64,000 bases of DNA, taken from positions 1 to 64,000 of the forward strand of contig PDON01000068.1 of NCBI GenBank assembly GCA_002742935.1. The letters run 5' to 3'. This DNA is from Candidatus Cloacimonadota bacterium (GTDB lineage: Bacteria > UBA4055). The position numbers were made by a program, and so were the translations under genes. Positions 37,323 through 47,100 of this stretch are shown here, piece after piece. Each line of letters opens with the position of its first letter. The first letter of the stretch is position 1. The notes beneath the pieces are model-generated. The model was given only the letters and a program-made list of their open reading frames with translations, did no database searches and was not told the DNA's origin.

Positions 37323-38447
37323 ATGGAGATGAAAGTAAAAGATATCAACAGAGCTATTGAAGAGATAATGCCAAAGCAATTGAGAATGGATGGTGATCCC
37401 AACGGAATCTTAGTGGGAGATCCAAATAGTGAAGTTACAAATATTTTACTCTCTTTAAATGTTACTGAGGAGGTTGTAGATGAAGCTATAGAAAAAAGGT
37501 CTCAATTGATAGTTTCACATCATCCGCTATTCTTTTCTCCTATGAAAAAGATGGTTAAGGGTGATTACTACTCCGATATAATTATGAAGATGATTAAGCA
37601 TAATATCTCATTTATAGCACACCATACAAATTTTGATATTGTAGATGATGGTGTTAGTTCAGCCTTTGCTAAAAAATTGAATCTGAAAAATCTTAAACCT
37701 CTCGTTCCTCTTTCACACCTTAAAAAAGGTAAGTTTATTGAAAATTATAAACTTGTTGTTTATCTGCCAAAAGGTTATGAATCAAAGATAAAAGATACTA
37801 TAACCAAAGGTGGTGGAGGATCTATTGGAGAGTATGATTACTGCTTCTTCCAAAGCGAAGGGTTAGGATCTTTTAGAGGTGGTGAAAATAGCGACCCATT
37901 TATTGGAGATAAAGGTAAGATTAGCGAAGTAGATGAGATAAAGATTGAAACCATAGTTCCGGCGTGGAAAATTGAAAACTGTTTAAACAAAATTAAAGAA
38001 GTTCACCCCTATGAAGAGGTAGCTTACGACCTGATTCCAATGGAGATTGAAAGCAATAGATATGGTCTGGGTATTGTGGGTGATCTAAAAGAGTGTGAAG
38101 AGTTTAAAAATATAGCAAAAAAAATAAAAGATATTATAGGAGTTGAAAAGTTAAGAGCAGGTATAGTAGAAAATCAAAAACCTATTAAAAAAATAGCAAT
38201 TATAGGTGGTTCCGGAGGGAAATATGTTTCATACGCTATTTCACAAAATATTGACCTTGTAATAAGCTCTGAAATTTCACATCATACATTCTTGGAAGCA
38301 AAAAATAAAATCAATATTATTGATATAACCCACCACAGTTCCGAAAAATTTGCAATTGAAAAATTATCTGATTACCTTAAACATAAATTTCAGAATATTA
38401 ATGTATTAATATCTGAACTGGATATGGATCCCATATCCGAAATTTAA
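37323..38447 (+). CDS. Nif3-like dinuclear metal centre protein
   Basis: This 374-residue protein of the Nif3/YqfO family has its metal-binding segments IVSHHPLFF and FIAHHTNFDIVDDGVSSAFAKKL in the first half and ISHHTFLEAK near the C-terminus. The middle holds the inserted PII-like domain of the longer YqfO type (KLVVYLPKGYE to HPYEEVAYDLIPME). Family proteins form hexamers; their enzyme activity is a GTP cyclohydrolase I type 2 name of uncertain value. ATG at 37323 or 37329 are both plausible. It follows the cyclophilin gene by 8 bases and is the first of a plus-strand run. Confidence 0.9.
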   Translation: MEMKVKDINRAIEEIMPKQLRMDGDPNGILVGDPNSEVTNILLSLNVTEEVVDEAIEKRSQLIVSHHPLFFSPMKKMVKGDYYSDIIMKMIKHNISFIAHHTNFDIVDDGVSSAFAKKLNLKNLKPLVPLSHLKKGKFIENYKLVVYLPKGYESKIKDTITKGGGGSIGEYDYCFFQSEGLGSFRGGENSDPFIGDKGKISEVDEIKIETIVPAWKIENCLNKIKEVHPYEEVAYDLIPMEIESNRYGLGIVGDLKECEEFKNIAKKIKDIIGVEKLRAGIVENQKPIKKIAIIGGSGGKYVSYAISQNIDLVISSEISHHTFLEAKNKINIIDITHHSSEKFAIEKLSDYLKHKFQNINVLISELDMDPISEI

Positions 38448-38467
38448 GATTTTCGGGAGAGAATATA

Positions 38468-39199
38468 ATGGTGGAAATACTACAAAAATTACAAAAACTA
38501 CAAACTATAGAAGATAATCTTAGAAGAGTAGAAAATTCAAAAGAGGGCTTACCAAAGCTTATCTCTGAAATGGAAAAGGAGTATGACCTTAAAAAAGAGG
38601 ATCTCTCCAAAGAAGAAAATGAGCTGGAAGAGTTGAAAGAAAGTCTCAAAAAAAATAGAGATACCATAACAGAATCTCATGGCTACTTAGAAAAATACAA
38701 AGAGCAAAGAAATCAAGTTTCTAACAATAAAGAGTATGAAGCAATTAATACTGAAATGAACTATAGAGAAGATCTTATTGTTGATTGTGAGAAAGAGATT
38801 GAAACTCTTAAACAGAGTATAGAAGATAAAGAGGTAGTAGTTAAGGATAAGAAAGAGGTGCTAAGCGGTATCAAATCAAAACTTGATACAAATAGAGAAC
38901 TCCTTGCCGAAAAAGTTATTGCAACAGAGGAAGAGGAGAATAAATTAAACTCTATTAAAACAGAGTTACTTGGTAATATACCTGAAAGATATTTAAAGAT
39001 ATTTAATAAAATATCAGGATTTAAAGATGGTATAGCTGTTGTTCACGGAGATAGAGGATATTGCGGAGGTTGTAGATCTATATTGCCTTCACAGAAAGTT
39101 TCTGAACTCAAAAGAAAATCTTCAATAGTTCAGTGTGATGCTTGTAGCAGAATTTTAACATGGGGATTTATAGATAGAGACCTATTAAATGAAGATTAG
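38468..39199 (+). CDS. Coiled-coil zinc-ribbon protein (DUF164/CT398-like)
   Basis: The 243-residue protein has a long coiled-coil hairpin (about residues 1-175) followed by a C-terminal zinc ribbon in which CGGCRSILPS and CDACSRIL supply four cysteines. This architecture is that of the CT398/DUF164 family, often next to nif3 in Gram-negative bacteria as it is here. It may act in RNA or protein handling; the function is unproven. RnpB follows immediately downstream, and the family-nif3-rnpB order suggests conserved clustering. Confidence 0.87.
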   Translation: MVEILQKLQKLQTIEDNLRRVENSKEGLPKLISEMEKEYDLKKEDLSKEENELEELKESLKKNRDTITESHGYLEKYKEQRNQVSNNKEYEAINTEMNYREDLIVDCEKEIETLKQSIEDKEVVVKDKKEVLSGIKSKLDTNRELLAEKVIATEEEENKLNSIKTELLGNIPERYLKIFNKISGFKDGIAVVHGDRGYCGGCRSILPSQKVSELKRKSSIVQCDACSRILTWGFIDRDLLNED

Positions 39200-39210
39200 A
39201 TTAGGAGTTG

Positions 39211-39576
39211 AAGAAAGGCTGGCTGGATAGTCGTGCAGTTTTAACTGTAAGGAAAGTCCGAACACCAAAGAGCAGGAAGCCTAAGAAATTTAGGGTGCAG
39301 TAATGTAACGGAAAGTGCAACAGAAAGTAAACAGCCACTTAGTGGTAATGGTGAAAAGGTGTGGTAAGAGCACACCGCACACTCTTGTAAAAGAGGGTGG
39401 CAAGGTAAACCCCTTCCGGTGCAAGACCAAGTAGGTTCTCTTATGTGGGTTGCTCGTCTGCAATTAAAGAGAATGGGTAGGTCGCTTGATCAATCTTTAG
39501 GATTGGAAAAGATAAATGACTATCACTGTTAATTTTTTAACAGTACAGAATTCGGCTTATAATCCGGCCTTTCCTC
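39211..39576 (+). ncRNA. rnpB: RNase P RNA (type A)
   Basis: The RNA component of RNase P, which matures tRNA 5' ends. Conserved pieces appear in the right order: GGAAAGTCCGAAC, GAGCAGGAAGCC, GTGCAACAGAAAGTAAACAG, GTGTGGTAAGAGCACACC, GGTAAACCCC, GCAAGACCAAGTAGG, GGGTAGGTCGCTTGAT and TTCGGCTTATAATCCGG. The P1 helix closes between GAAAGGCTGG (39213-39222) and CCGGCCTTTC (39564-39573). Boundaries are estimates within a few bases. No clear intrinsic terminator follows. Confidence 0.95.
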
Positions 39577-39604
39577 AAAATTTGGTTATAGAGGGATAAA
39601 ATAG

Positions 39605-40378
39605 ATGAAATATCTATTTGTAATAATATTATTGTATGTTTTTTCACTTGGTGCAAAAGTTCCCTTTTCTACACTTTATATTGAGTTTAAGGTAGCCCGT
39701 TTTGAAGGTCCTTTGGAACTATTAAAGACCTTTCCCAAAGGAATGAAAAAACTAAAAAGGTTTGACAGTATACAAAAAATATGGGTTGATGTAGAGAATG
39801 AAAGCTACTTAATGATTGAGGAAGGGGTTAACGATAATCCCATATTGGAGAAACAAGGCTCATTGAAACTTGACGATAGACACTACACCTTAGAGTATGA
39901 AGATATGATAGCCTTAGATGAAACAGAGTATAGAAAAATATATGATGATTATACCGCAAAAGTTCCTGATTTCAAATTCTACAACGGTAAACTAATAAAA
40001 TTAACCAATCCTAAGGGTAATGATAATATTAAAAGAGTTGCTAACATGTATAAGTATCTCATTAGGGAACCTGAAATAGAAGAGGAAGATGAGAATGTTA
40101 TAAATATAATAAAGGATAGTGATCTTCCGGAAGAAGAGAAAGAGTATGAGATAAATAAGATTCTAGATAAGATAAAGATGGCATCAACACAAGTAACCGA
40201 GTATATATGGATTGTTGATGGAGAAGAGATGGATATGGCTATCAAAAAGAAAGAGGTCAATTTAAAATCAAGAGTAATAACATATAAAAATGTTATGAAA
40301 ATAGAACCTAATAAACAGTTTAGTAAATATCTTTTCTCGGATACTTTAAAAAAATTTGAAATTAAAGTAATGAAATAA
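39605..40378 (+). CDS. Exported protein of unknown function
   Basis: The 257-residue protein starts with a signal peptide (KYLFVIILLYVFSLGAKVP). The mature part is hydrophilic and acidic, with a central EIEEEDENVINIIKDSDLPEEEKEYEINKILDKI stretch. No family was recognised. A LolA/DUF4412-like lipoprotein-carrier fold is conceivable, since the end (EYIWIVDGEEMDMAIKKKEV followed by KNVMKIEPNKQFS) resembles such proteins, but this is weak. An AGAGGG ribosome-binding site precedes the ATG. It lies between rnpB and recJ, 5 bases upstream of the latter. Confidence 0.65.
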   Translation: MKYLFVIILLYVFSLGAKVPFSTLYIEFKVARFEGPLELLKTFPKGMKKLKRFDSIQKIWVDVENESYLMIEEGVNDNPILEKQGSLKLDDRHYTLEYEDMIALDETEYRKIYDDYTAKVPDFKFYNGKLIKLTNPKGNDNIKRVANMYKYLIREPEIEEEDENVINIIKDSDLPEEEKEYEINKILDKIKMASTQVTEYIWIVDGEEMDMAIKKKEVNLKSRVITYKNVMKIEPNKQFSKYLFSDTLKKFEIKVMK

Positions 40379-40383
40379 TAGTT

Positions 40384-42090
40384 GTGAATAGAAAATGGTA
40401 CATATCTGAAAAACCGGATAATAAACTGGTAGAACAATTAAGTAAAGATACAAATATTTCGGAAATTGTATCTGAACTTTTAATTAAGAGGAAGATCTCA
40501 ACAGGGGATGATATTGAAAAATTTTTAAATCCTGATAAGGAGATTTTTCACAACCCTTTTTTAATGAAAGATATGGATCTTGCCGTTGAAAGGGTTATTG
40601 AAGCTCTTGTAAACAGAGAATCCATTCTTATATGGGGAGATTATGATGTTGACGGAATAACATCTACAGCTGTTTTATACCTTTTTCTAAACAATTTAGG
40701 TGCTAATGTTTCATACATAATACCCGATAGAGAAATTGATGGCTATGGACTTTCTATAGATGGTATAAGAGAAGCAAAAAACAATGGTGTAAGTTTAATC
40801 ATAACCGTTGATTGTGGAATTACCTCTGTTGAAGAAGCAAATTTTGCAAATGAGAACGGTATAGATATTATTATTAGCGATCATCATGAACCCGGACCGG
40901 AACTACCTAAAGTTCATGCTATTATAGATCCCAAAAGAAAAGATTGTAATTACCCTTTTAAACATCTTGCCGGCGTTGGTGTTGCCTTTAAACTCATGCA
41001 GGGAGTAATGAAAAGATCGGGTATGTCTGTTGAAGAAGCAAATGAACATCTTGATATTGTTACCATTGGTACTTCGGCAGATATTGTTCCTCTTGTTGGA
41101 GAGAATAGAAAGATTGTTGTAGCAGGACTTAAAAAAATTACAAGAACCAATAAAATAGGTTTGAGAGCTCTTTTAAAGAGATTGAACCTCGATAGAAAAG
41201 TTCTAACTGTTGATAATATTATTTTTGGAATGGCTCCGAGATTAAATGCAGCCGGAAGAATGGGTGATGCAAAGAGAGCGGTAAGACTTCTAACCTCAAC
41301 AAGCCACACAGCAGCAACAGAACTTGTTAAAATATTGGAGATTGAGAACAACAGAAGAAAAGAGTTTGATACATACACCTTAAAACAGGCAATAAAACAG
41401 AATGAGGATAAATCTCAGTACAACCCTGATAAAGATAAAGCTGTTGTTGTTTCTCATGATGAGTGGCATGTGGGTGTTATTGGTATTGTGGCATCAAGAC
41501 TACTTGAAAAGTATCACAGACCGAGTGTTGTTATATCTGTTGAGAACGGTATAGGAAAAGGTTCCTGTAGATCTATTAACTCCGTAAATATATACAATGT
41601 TTTAAAGCAGTGTAAGGATCTTTTAATTCAGTTTGGCGGTCATGAATATGCTGCGGGACTTCTTATTAAACAGGAGGATATCCCGGAGTTTAAAAGAAGG
41701 TTTAATGAATCTGTAAAAAATAGTATAGATGAGGATAGCTTAACTCCATTTATTAAGCTTGATATGGAAATTAGCTTTTTTGATATTGATAATGAGCTGG
41801 TTGAATATTTAGAGAAATTCAAACCATTTGGAGCTGAAAATAAACAACCATTATTTATATCATACGGAGTTGAGATTGTAGATAGACCAAGAATTGTAGG
41901 AACAAACCATCTAAAGCTTAAATTAAAGCAGAACGGCATTATTATTGATGCTATAGGGTTCAATCTTGCCAATAAGATCAAGTTTATAGATGAGGGAACT
42001 CTTGTAAATATCTGTTACTCAATAGAAAAAAATACATGGAACGGTAAAACATATACCCAACTTAAAATTAAAGATATAAAAGTACAATGA
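40384..42090 (+). CDS. recJ: Single-stranded-DNA-specific exonuclease RecJ
   Basis: RecJ degrades single-stranded DNA 5'-3' in recombinational and mismatch repair. The 568-residue protein has the DHH superfamily motifs: GDYDVDG (D86, D88, D90), VDCGI, SDHHEPGP (D166, H167, H168) and later GTSADIVPL. The DHHA1 domain follows, with FGMAPRLNAAGRMGDAK and FGGHEYAAGL. It has the usual length. Start is GTG at 40384. It ends with TGA, overlapping the next gene's ATG as ATGA. Confidence 0.96.
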   Translation: MNRKWYISEKPDNKLVEQLSKDTNISEIVSELLIKRKISTGDDIEKFLNPDKEIFHNPFLMKDMDLAVERVIEALVNRESILIWGDYDVDGITSTAVLYLFLNNLGANVSYIIPDREIDGYGLSIDGIREAKNNGVSLIITVDCGITSVEEANFANENGIDIIISDHHEPGPELPKVHAIIDPKRKDCNYPFKHLAGVGVAFKLMQGVMKRSGMSVEEANEHLDIVTIGTSADIVPLVGENRKIVVAGLKKITRTNKIGLRALLKRLNLDRKVLTVDNIIFGMAPRLNAAGRMGDAKRAVRLLTSTSHTAATELVKILEIENNRRKEFDTYTLKQAIKQNEDKSQYNPDKDKAVVVSHDEWHVGVIGIVASRLLEKYHRPSVVISVENGIGKGSCRSINSVNIYNVLKQCKDLLIQFGGHEYAAGLLIKQEDIPEFKRRFNESVKNSIDEDSLTPFIKLDMEISFFDIDNELVEYLEKFKPFGAENKQPLFISYGVEIVDRPRIVGTNHLKLKLKQNGIIIDAIGFNLANKIKFIDEGTLVNICYSIEKNTWNGKTYTQLKIKDIKVQ

Positions 42091-42938
42091 GTAGTTTCTC
42101 CATAACCATTATTAATGACGGAATCTTGACAGTTAAAAGAGATCCTGATTCCTCCCTTTTTGAAAAATTCAGATCCATAAAAAAGATGAGTGAAATCAAA
42201 CTTGGAGTCTACTGCTACCTTGTTGAAATTGATGGAATTACCTTTCTTTTGGATAGTGGTAAAGGGGATAAGTTTAAAGAAAATGGATTTGGAAAGTATA
42301 GTTTTAACGATAATAGATCTGTAAGAAAAACTTTGCTGAATAGTGGTATTGATCCGGAATCTATAAGTTGTGTAATAAATACTCACCTTCATTTTGACCA
42401 TTGTGGTGGTAATACATTTATTGAGGATGAGGAAATAGTACCATCTTTTCCCAATGCTAAATATTTTGTACAAAAAAAAGAGTATGAGTATGCTAAAAAG
42501 AGAGCTCCTTTCACAAACTCATATTTAGTTGAGAATTTTGAACCTGTAGAGGAAGCCAATCTCTTAGAGATAATTGATGGAGATTATAAACTTGGTGAGG
42601 AAATTTTTCTAAGATTCTGTGGAGGACACACTCCGGGACTAATGATAGTTTCAATTAGATATAAAGATAGATACTACCATTTTACGGCAGACCTTTTACC
42701 AACAAGACACCACATAAGATTAAACTCTCCTGCAGGGGTTGATGTTGATCCCCAAAAGCTGAAACAGTTTAAAAACAAGTTTTTAAGCGAAATTGCAGAT
42801 AGAGGGGACCTACTATTTTTTTACCACTCCAATCAACCGGAGTGTGGTATGGTTATAAACAAAGAGGGTAAGTTTGTCTATAGAAGAGAATCTATAGGAG
42901 AGAACCCTTTTATTAAAGTTATAGGAGAAAATTTATAG
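42087..42938 (+). CDS. Metallo-beta-lactamase-fold hydrolase (quorum-quenching-lactonase/glyoxalase II type)
   Basis: The 283-residue protein has the intact metal signature [11 protein letters not shown] (H100, H102, D104, H105). LDSGKGDKF precedes it, and [12 protein letters not shown] (third His) and FTADLLPT follow. This is the ordering found in N-acyl homoserine lactonases and related MBL hydrolases with a pre-signature DSGKG. It is cytoplasmic in the absence of a signal. It is coupled to recJ by an ATGA overlap and converges on dapH with a six-base overlap. Substrate is unknown. Confidence 0.85.
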   Translation: MSSFSITIINDGILTVKRDPDSSLFEKFRSIKKMSEIKLGVYCYLVEIDGITFLLDSGKGDKFKENGFGKYSFNDNRSVRKTLLNSGIDPESISCVINTHLHFDHCGGNTFIEDEEIVPSFPNAKYFVQKKEYEYAKKRAPFTNSYLVENFEPVEEANLLEIIDGDYKLGEEIFLRFCGGHTPGLMIVSIRYKDRYYHFTADLLPTRHHIRLNSPAGVDVDPQKLKQFKNKFLSEIADRGDLLFFYHSNQPECGMVINKEGKFVYRRESIGENPFIKVIGENL

Positions 42939-43631
42939 CTTTCTCAAAGAATCAATAACAGTAGTTTTAGAGTCTGTTTTACTATCCCTTTTCTTTATAA
43001 CTTTCGCAGGAATTCCCGCAACAACCATATTTGATTCAACATCATCTATAACAACTGAACCTGCCGCTATAACAGCATTATCTCCAATTTTTACCCCTTC
43101 TAAAACTGTAACATTAGCACCCATTACAACTCCGTTTCCAACCCTTACGGGTTCTGCAGAAGGTGGCTCAATAACTCCTGCTAATACCGAACCTGCTCCA
43201 ATATGACAATTTTCTCCTATGGAAACCCTTCCGCCGAGTACAACATTCATATCAATCATAGTTTTTTTCCCTATAACAACACCCAAGTTTATAACAGCAC
43301 CCATCATAATAACACAATTATCGCCTATAACAGCAGTTTCTCTAATTATAGCACCCGGTTCAATTCTTGCATTTATACTCTTATAGTCAAGAATAGGAAT
43401 AGCGGAGTTTCTTCTATCATTTTTAATATAGAAATCATCTATTTTTTCTCTGTTTTTCTCTAAAAAAAGAAGAAACTTATCATATTCTCCAACAATAGTA
43501 CCAAAAGAATCGTTACCAAAATATCTTAACTCATCAAATTTAAGATCTGAAAGATTTCCCGATATCATAACTTCAACCGGTGTCTTTTTTTCAGAATCAC
43601 TTATAAACTTTATCAAATCTTCTGTTTTCAT
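42933..43631 (-). CDS. dapH: Tetrahydrodipicolinate N-acetyltransferase DapH
   Basis: DapH acetylates tetrahydrodipicolinate in lysine and diaminopimelate synthesis. The 232-residue protein begins with the DapH N-terminal domain ([18 protein letters not shown]) and then has left-handed beta-helix hexapeptide repeats from residue 90, with [50 protein letters not shown] and [18 protein letters not shown]. It matches the Gram-positive type acetylase rather than the DapD succinylase. It overlaps the end of the convergent hydrolase gene by six bases. It is transcribed alone. Confidence 0.92.
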   Translation of the reverse strand: MKTEDLIKFISDSEKKTPVEVMISGNLSDLKFDELRYFGNDSFGTIVGEYDKFLLFLEKNREKIDDFYIKNDRRNSAIPILDYKSINARIEPGAIIRETAVIGDNCVIMMGAVINLGVVIGKKTMIDMNVVLGGRVSIGENCHIGAGSVLAGVIEPPSAEPVRVGNGVVMGANVTVLEGVKIGDNAVIAAGSVVIDDVESNMVVAGIPAKVIKKRDSKTDSKTTVIDSLRKL

Positions 43632-44069
43632 ATTTTCCTCTCAAAAAATTAATATATTAAACTAACTTGAGTTCCTTACCATTATTGATGATGGAGACTC
43701 AAGCCCTTACAGGCTTGCCGATTCCATCGATATATCGGAAACTTTTTTTGGAGTGGTATATTAACTATTTCCGATCTAGAGGATACATTGGTAATGGAGG
43801 TTTACTTTATATCCTTCTTTAGTGGGAAGATTCTTTGTTTATCTGTTTCGACAGAGTTAACTGATATGGATAATCTTATTATTATTGGCACTCCCTAACC
43901 TGAGACTACTCGAAGGATACACCTATGTTGATCCCCTTCCGTCTTCGGTCTCCCGTCTTCCACCTCCCACGATCCATAGTTATTATACAAGATAGTCTAG
44001 GATTTTTATACCGAACTCAGGTAAACTATAAACTTCTCTTCCCAAATAAGAGATTAACCTATAAAAAAG
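43632..44069. other. Non-coding region with several hairpins
   Basis: No gene was found. The region is less AT-rich than other intergenic DNA here. It contains the perfect hairpin CAAGCC/GGCTTG near 43699-43716 and the inverted pair CCGAT/ATCGG around 43719-43738. No tRNA, riboswitch or protein similarity was recognised. It may be a decayed insertion or a small RNA. Confidence 0.35.
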
Positions 44070-44098
44070 AAAAAGGCAAGGGGTAACCTTGCCTTTTT
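44070..44098 (-). terminator. Intrinsic terminator of the surface-protein gene
   Basis: A perfect 12-bp stem (AAAAAGGCAAGG and CCTTGCCTTTTT, loop GGTAA) has A and T runs on both sides, so it works in the minus direction and possibly both. It begins 21 bases beyond the stop of the 44119 gene. Confidence 0.9.
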
Positions 44099-44118
44099 CT
44101 AAAGATAATTGTTAAATC

Positions 44119-47100
44119 TTACTTAACAAACATCATTCTCTTGGTATAAACTTTTTTACCCAAATTAAGTCTGTATAGGTATACACCGGAAGAAAGGTTT
44201 GCACTCTCAAACTTATATGTATGAATACCCTTTGAAAGTTCAGCACCATCTACAAGTTTAGCAACCATTTCTCCTTTAATATTGTAAACTGACAGATTAA
44301 CAACCTTTGAACTATTTAGAGCAAAAGATATACTGGTTACATTGTTAAATGGATTAGGATAGTTTTGAGAAAGACCTTCTTCAAACTCCATCTCATAATC
44401 AACTTTTACAGTTTTCTTATGGAACTCTCTATCACTTTCAGAACAATAAGCTTCTACTTTATAGTAGTAAGTACCACTCTTATCTAAATGATCAATAAAG
44501 GTGTAATCTGTATCATTTGTAGAGAAACCGCCCTCATTTTTTGTTGCCAATGAAGAATCCTCTTTCCAAGTCTTAACAATTTTATAATCTCCAAACTCAA
44601 GATTTGATCTCCAAATTATAAAACCTTTCAATCCTTCTTCTGAATGAGTTTTCCAACTTAGGTTAACACTACCCTCACTATTGTCAACACTTCCGTAGAA
44701 GTTTTCATCATCAAAAGCAACAGGTAAAGAACTGGAGGTTGTACAAGAAGCGGTATATTTTACCACTGTATCCGACCAAGAAGATAGATCTCCTGCCTTG
44801 CTCCAGTAGAAGAAAGGAGATTGCGGATACCCGGTTCCATTTCCGGTAAAACCACTAAGTTTAACCCAAAGGTTTCCATCTGATTGCTCCCAAGCTTTCA
44901 AGCAGTTAACAGCATTTCCATCAGTTAGCTCATCTGTATGAAAATAAACTTTAAGATCTGTAGGAGTAACCTCAGATGAAGATGTTACTGTTACATAGTT
45001 TTCAATAGCTTCATCTCCTCCTCCGGGAACAGGAACACCATTGTATCTTGTAATAGTCACACTAGTCTCAAAAGGGAGGGTATATTTAAAAAGTTTTTGT
45101 GCATCATAAGATAATGCAAGTCTCGTAGTTCTGATTCCTCCAACAAAATAACCACTAGTATAATATATCTCTCCTGTATAACTAATCACACCATCTGTTG
45201 TTATTTTTACAGCATCGCTTTCTTTATTAAACTCAAGGTCATGAAACTTAAAACCACCAGTAATACTACTATTTTCGTTACCGGTAAATATAACTTTGTG
45301 ATCTCCTTGACGGAAATAATTTACTGTAGGGTTGTTATTTATTAAGTTTCCTCCTATAGTAGCAGTTTTACCATCACAGCAAAATCCCAAGCTGGCACCA
45401 TTACCTATAGTAATATTTCCACTATTTGTAATATTACCTTTATCTGGGGTACTACCTCCAACAATCAAATTTCCGGAATAGATATTTATATTACCTGAAA
45501 GTAGATTCCCCTCTATAATTCTAAATCCACCTGTGCCATCATCATTTGCGTTAGAAGAATAACTATTTACGGTAGTAGCAGTAACATCTCCCGTAACACT
45601 CAAAGAAGGATGATTATTATTATCACCCGGACCCAAGTTTAATATTTCAGCAGAAATACTATTTTCAACAATGCTATTTTTCTTAAAATTAACAATATGG
45701 AATTCATAAGAGTTGCTAAGAGTTATTTCATCTGTAAAATTAACGGTAGATGTACCTTTCATAAACTGGTTAATATCAAAAGCCGAACCTTCAACATTAT
45801 GAGTGTATCCACCGGCCTCAAGAGCACCTGTACCCGAAACAGTATTGAAAGTCATACCATTTATAGGTATATACTTTGTATTTTCACCATCAACAATAAG
45901 GTTTCCAATACTATTTAAATTACTCACGAAAGGCATAGTTGATTTTTCGGTACAAGTTAAAATTACATTATCACCACCAGATATATGCAATCCATTAAGG
46001 AAACCATTCTGACCACTTGATGTCGTAACTTTAAAAGCCAAATTTACTGCGAACTCTGTTTGGGCATCAGAATCAACCGTAATCTTCAATTTAGCCCCAT
46101 TATCAAATTTTGCAGGTCTGTAAAAAGGTGCGACTAAATCGATAGATTGATATTGACTATTGTTTGCAAAATTAGTTAAATCTATCTCAAAAGTACCATT
46201 TCCATTAAAATTAGCATTTGCCAAAGAAAATCCAGAACTGAAAGTGTTAGAAGGAACCACCTTCAATGTTTTCCCATTCAAATTTATAAGATTCTTAGAA
46301 TAGTCAAAAGTAAAAATTATACTCTTTACAATTTTATCTTCATCAAGAACTATATTGTTACTAATGGTAAAATCAGCACCTCTGAATCCGATTACATCTG
46401 TTACACCCGGAACTATACTGGAAACAGCGAAATCTCCTGATGGGCTCTCTCTGTACCAGTTACCCGGATTATTCCAATCAGAATCAATTGAACCACCCCA
46501 ATAGAACGGTCCTTCCGGCTCTTCTTGAGCGGTAGTAAAACTCCAAACATCAGTAGAAGGTCCAGAAATCGAATCTCCGTGAGTATCATTATAAGGTTTT
46601 ACTTTCCAAAAGTATTTAATACCCTTCTCTAGAGTTTCATTATGAGTATACTGAGAATCACCCTGTTTCTTATAATTTTCAATAACATACGTATAAGGTT
46701 GAGAGCTCCCTTTCCATATAGATATGTAGTAACCATCAGCAGAAGGGGATGAAGGCCAATCAAAAGATATATTTGAAGGGAGTACATTAACAGCTCCATC
46801 TGCAGGAGTAAGATTACCTGTAGGAACATCTTTTACTTTTATAGTAATATTTAAGTTAAACTCTTTATAGTTTGAAGCACTGCTAGAAGTACCATTACCA
46901 TCAACAACTATATAGTAAGTTGTAGCATTAAGGTCTATATTTTGATAACTATTTAGAACATTAGAGATTGGATTGGTTCCAACATTAGCAGCACCTTCAT
47001 AAATACCTATTAAAGGAGAAAGTCCATCTTCCGACTGAACTGAGATGTCTGCTAAAAATGAGTCTGTCAATGTAAGGGAGTAAACAACATCCTTATCATT

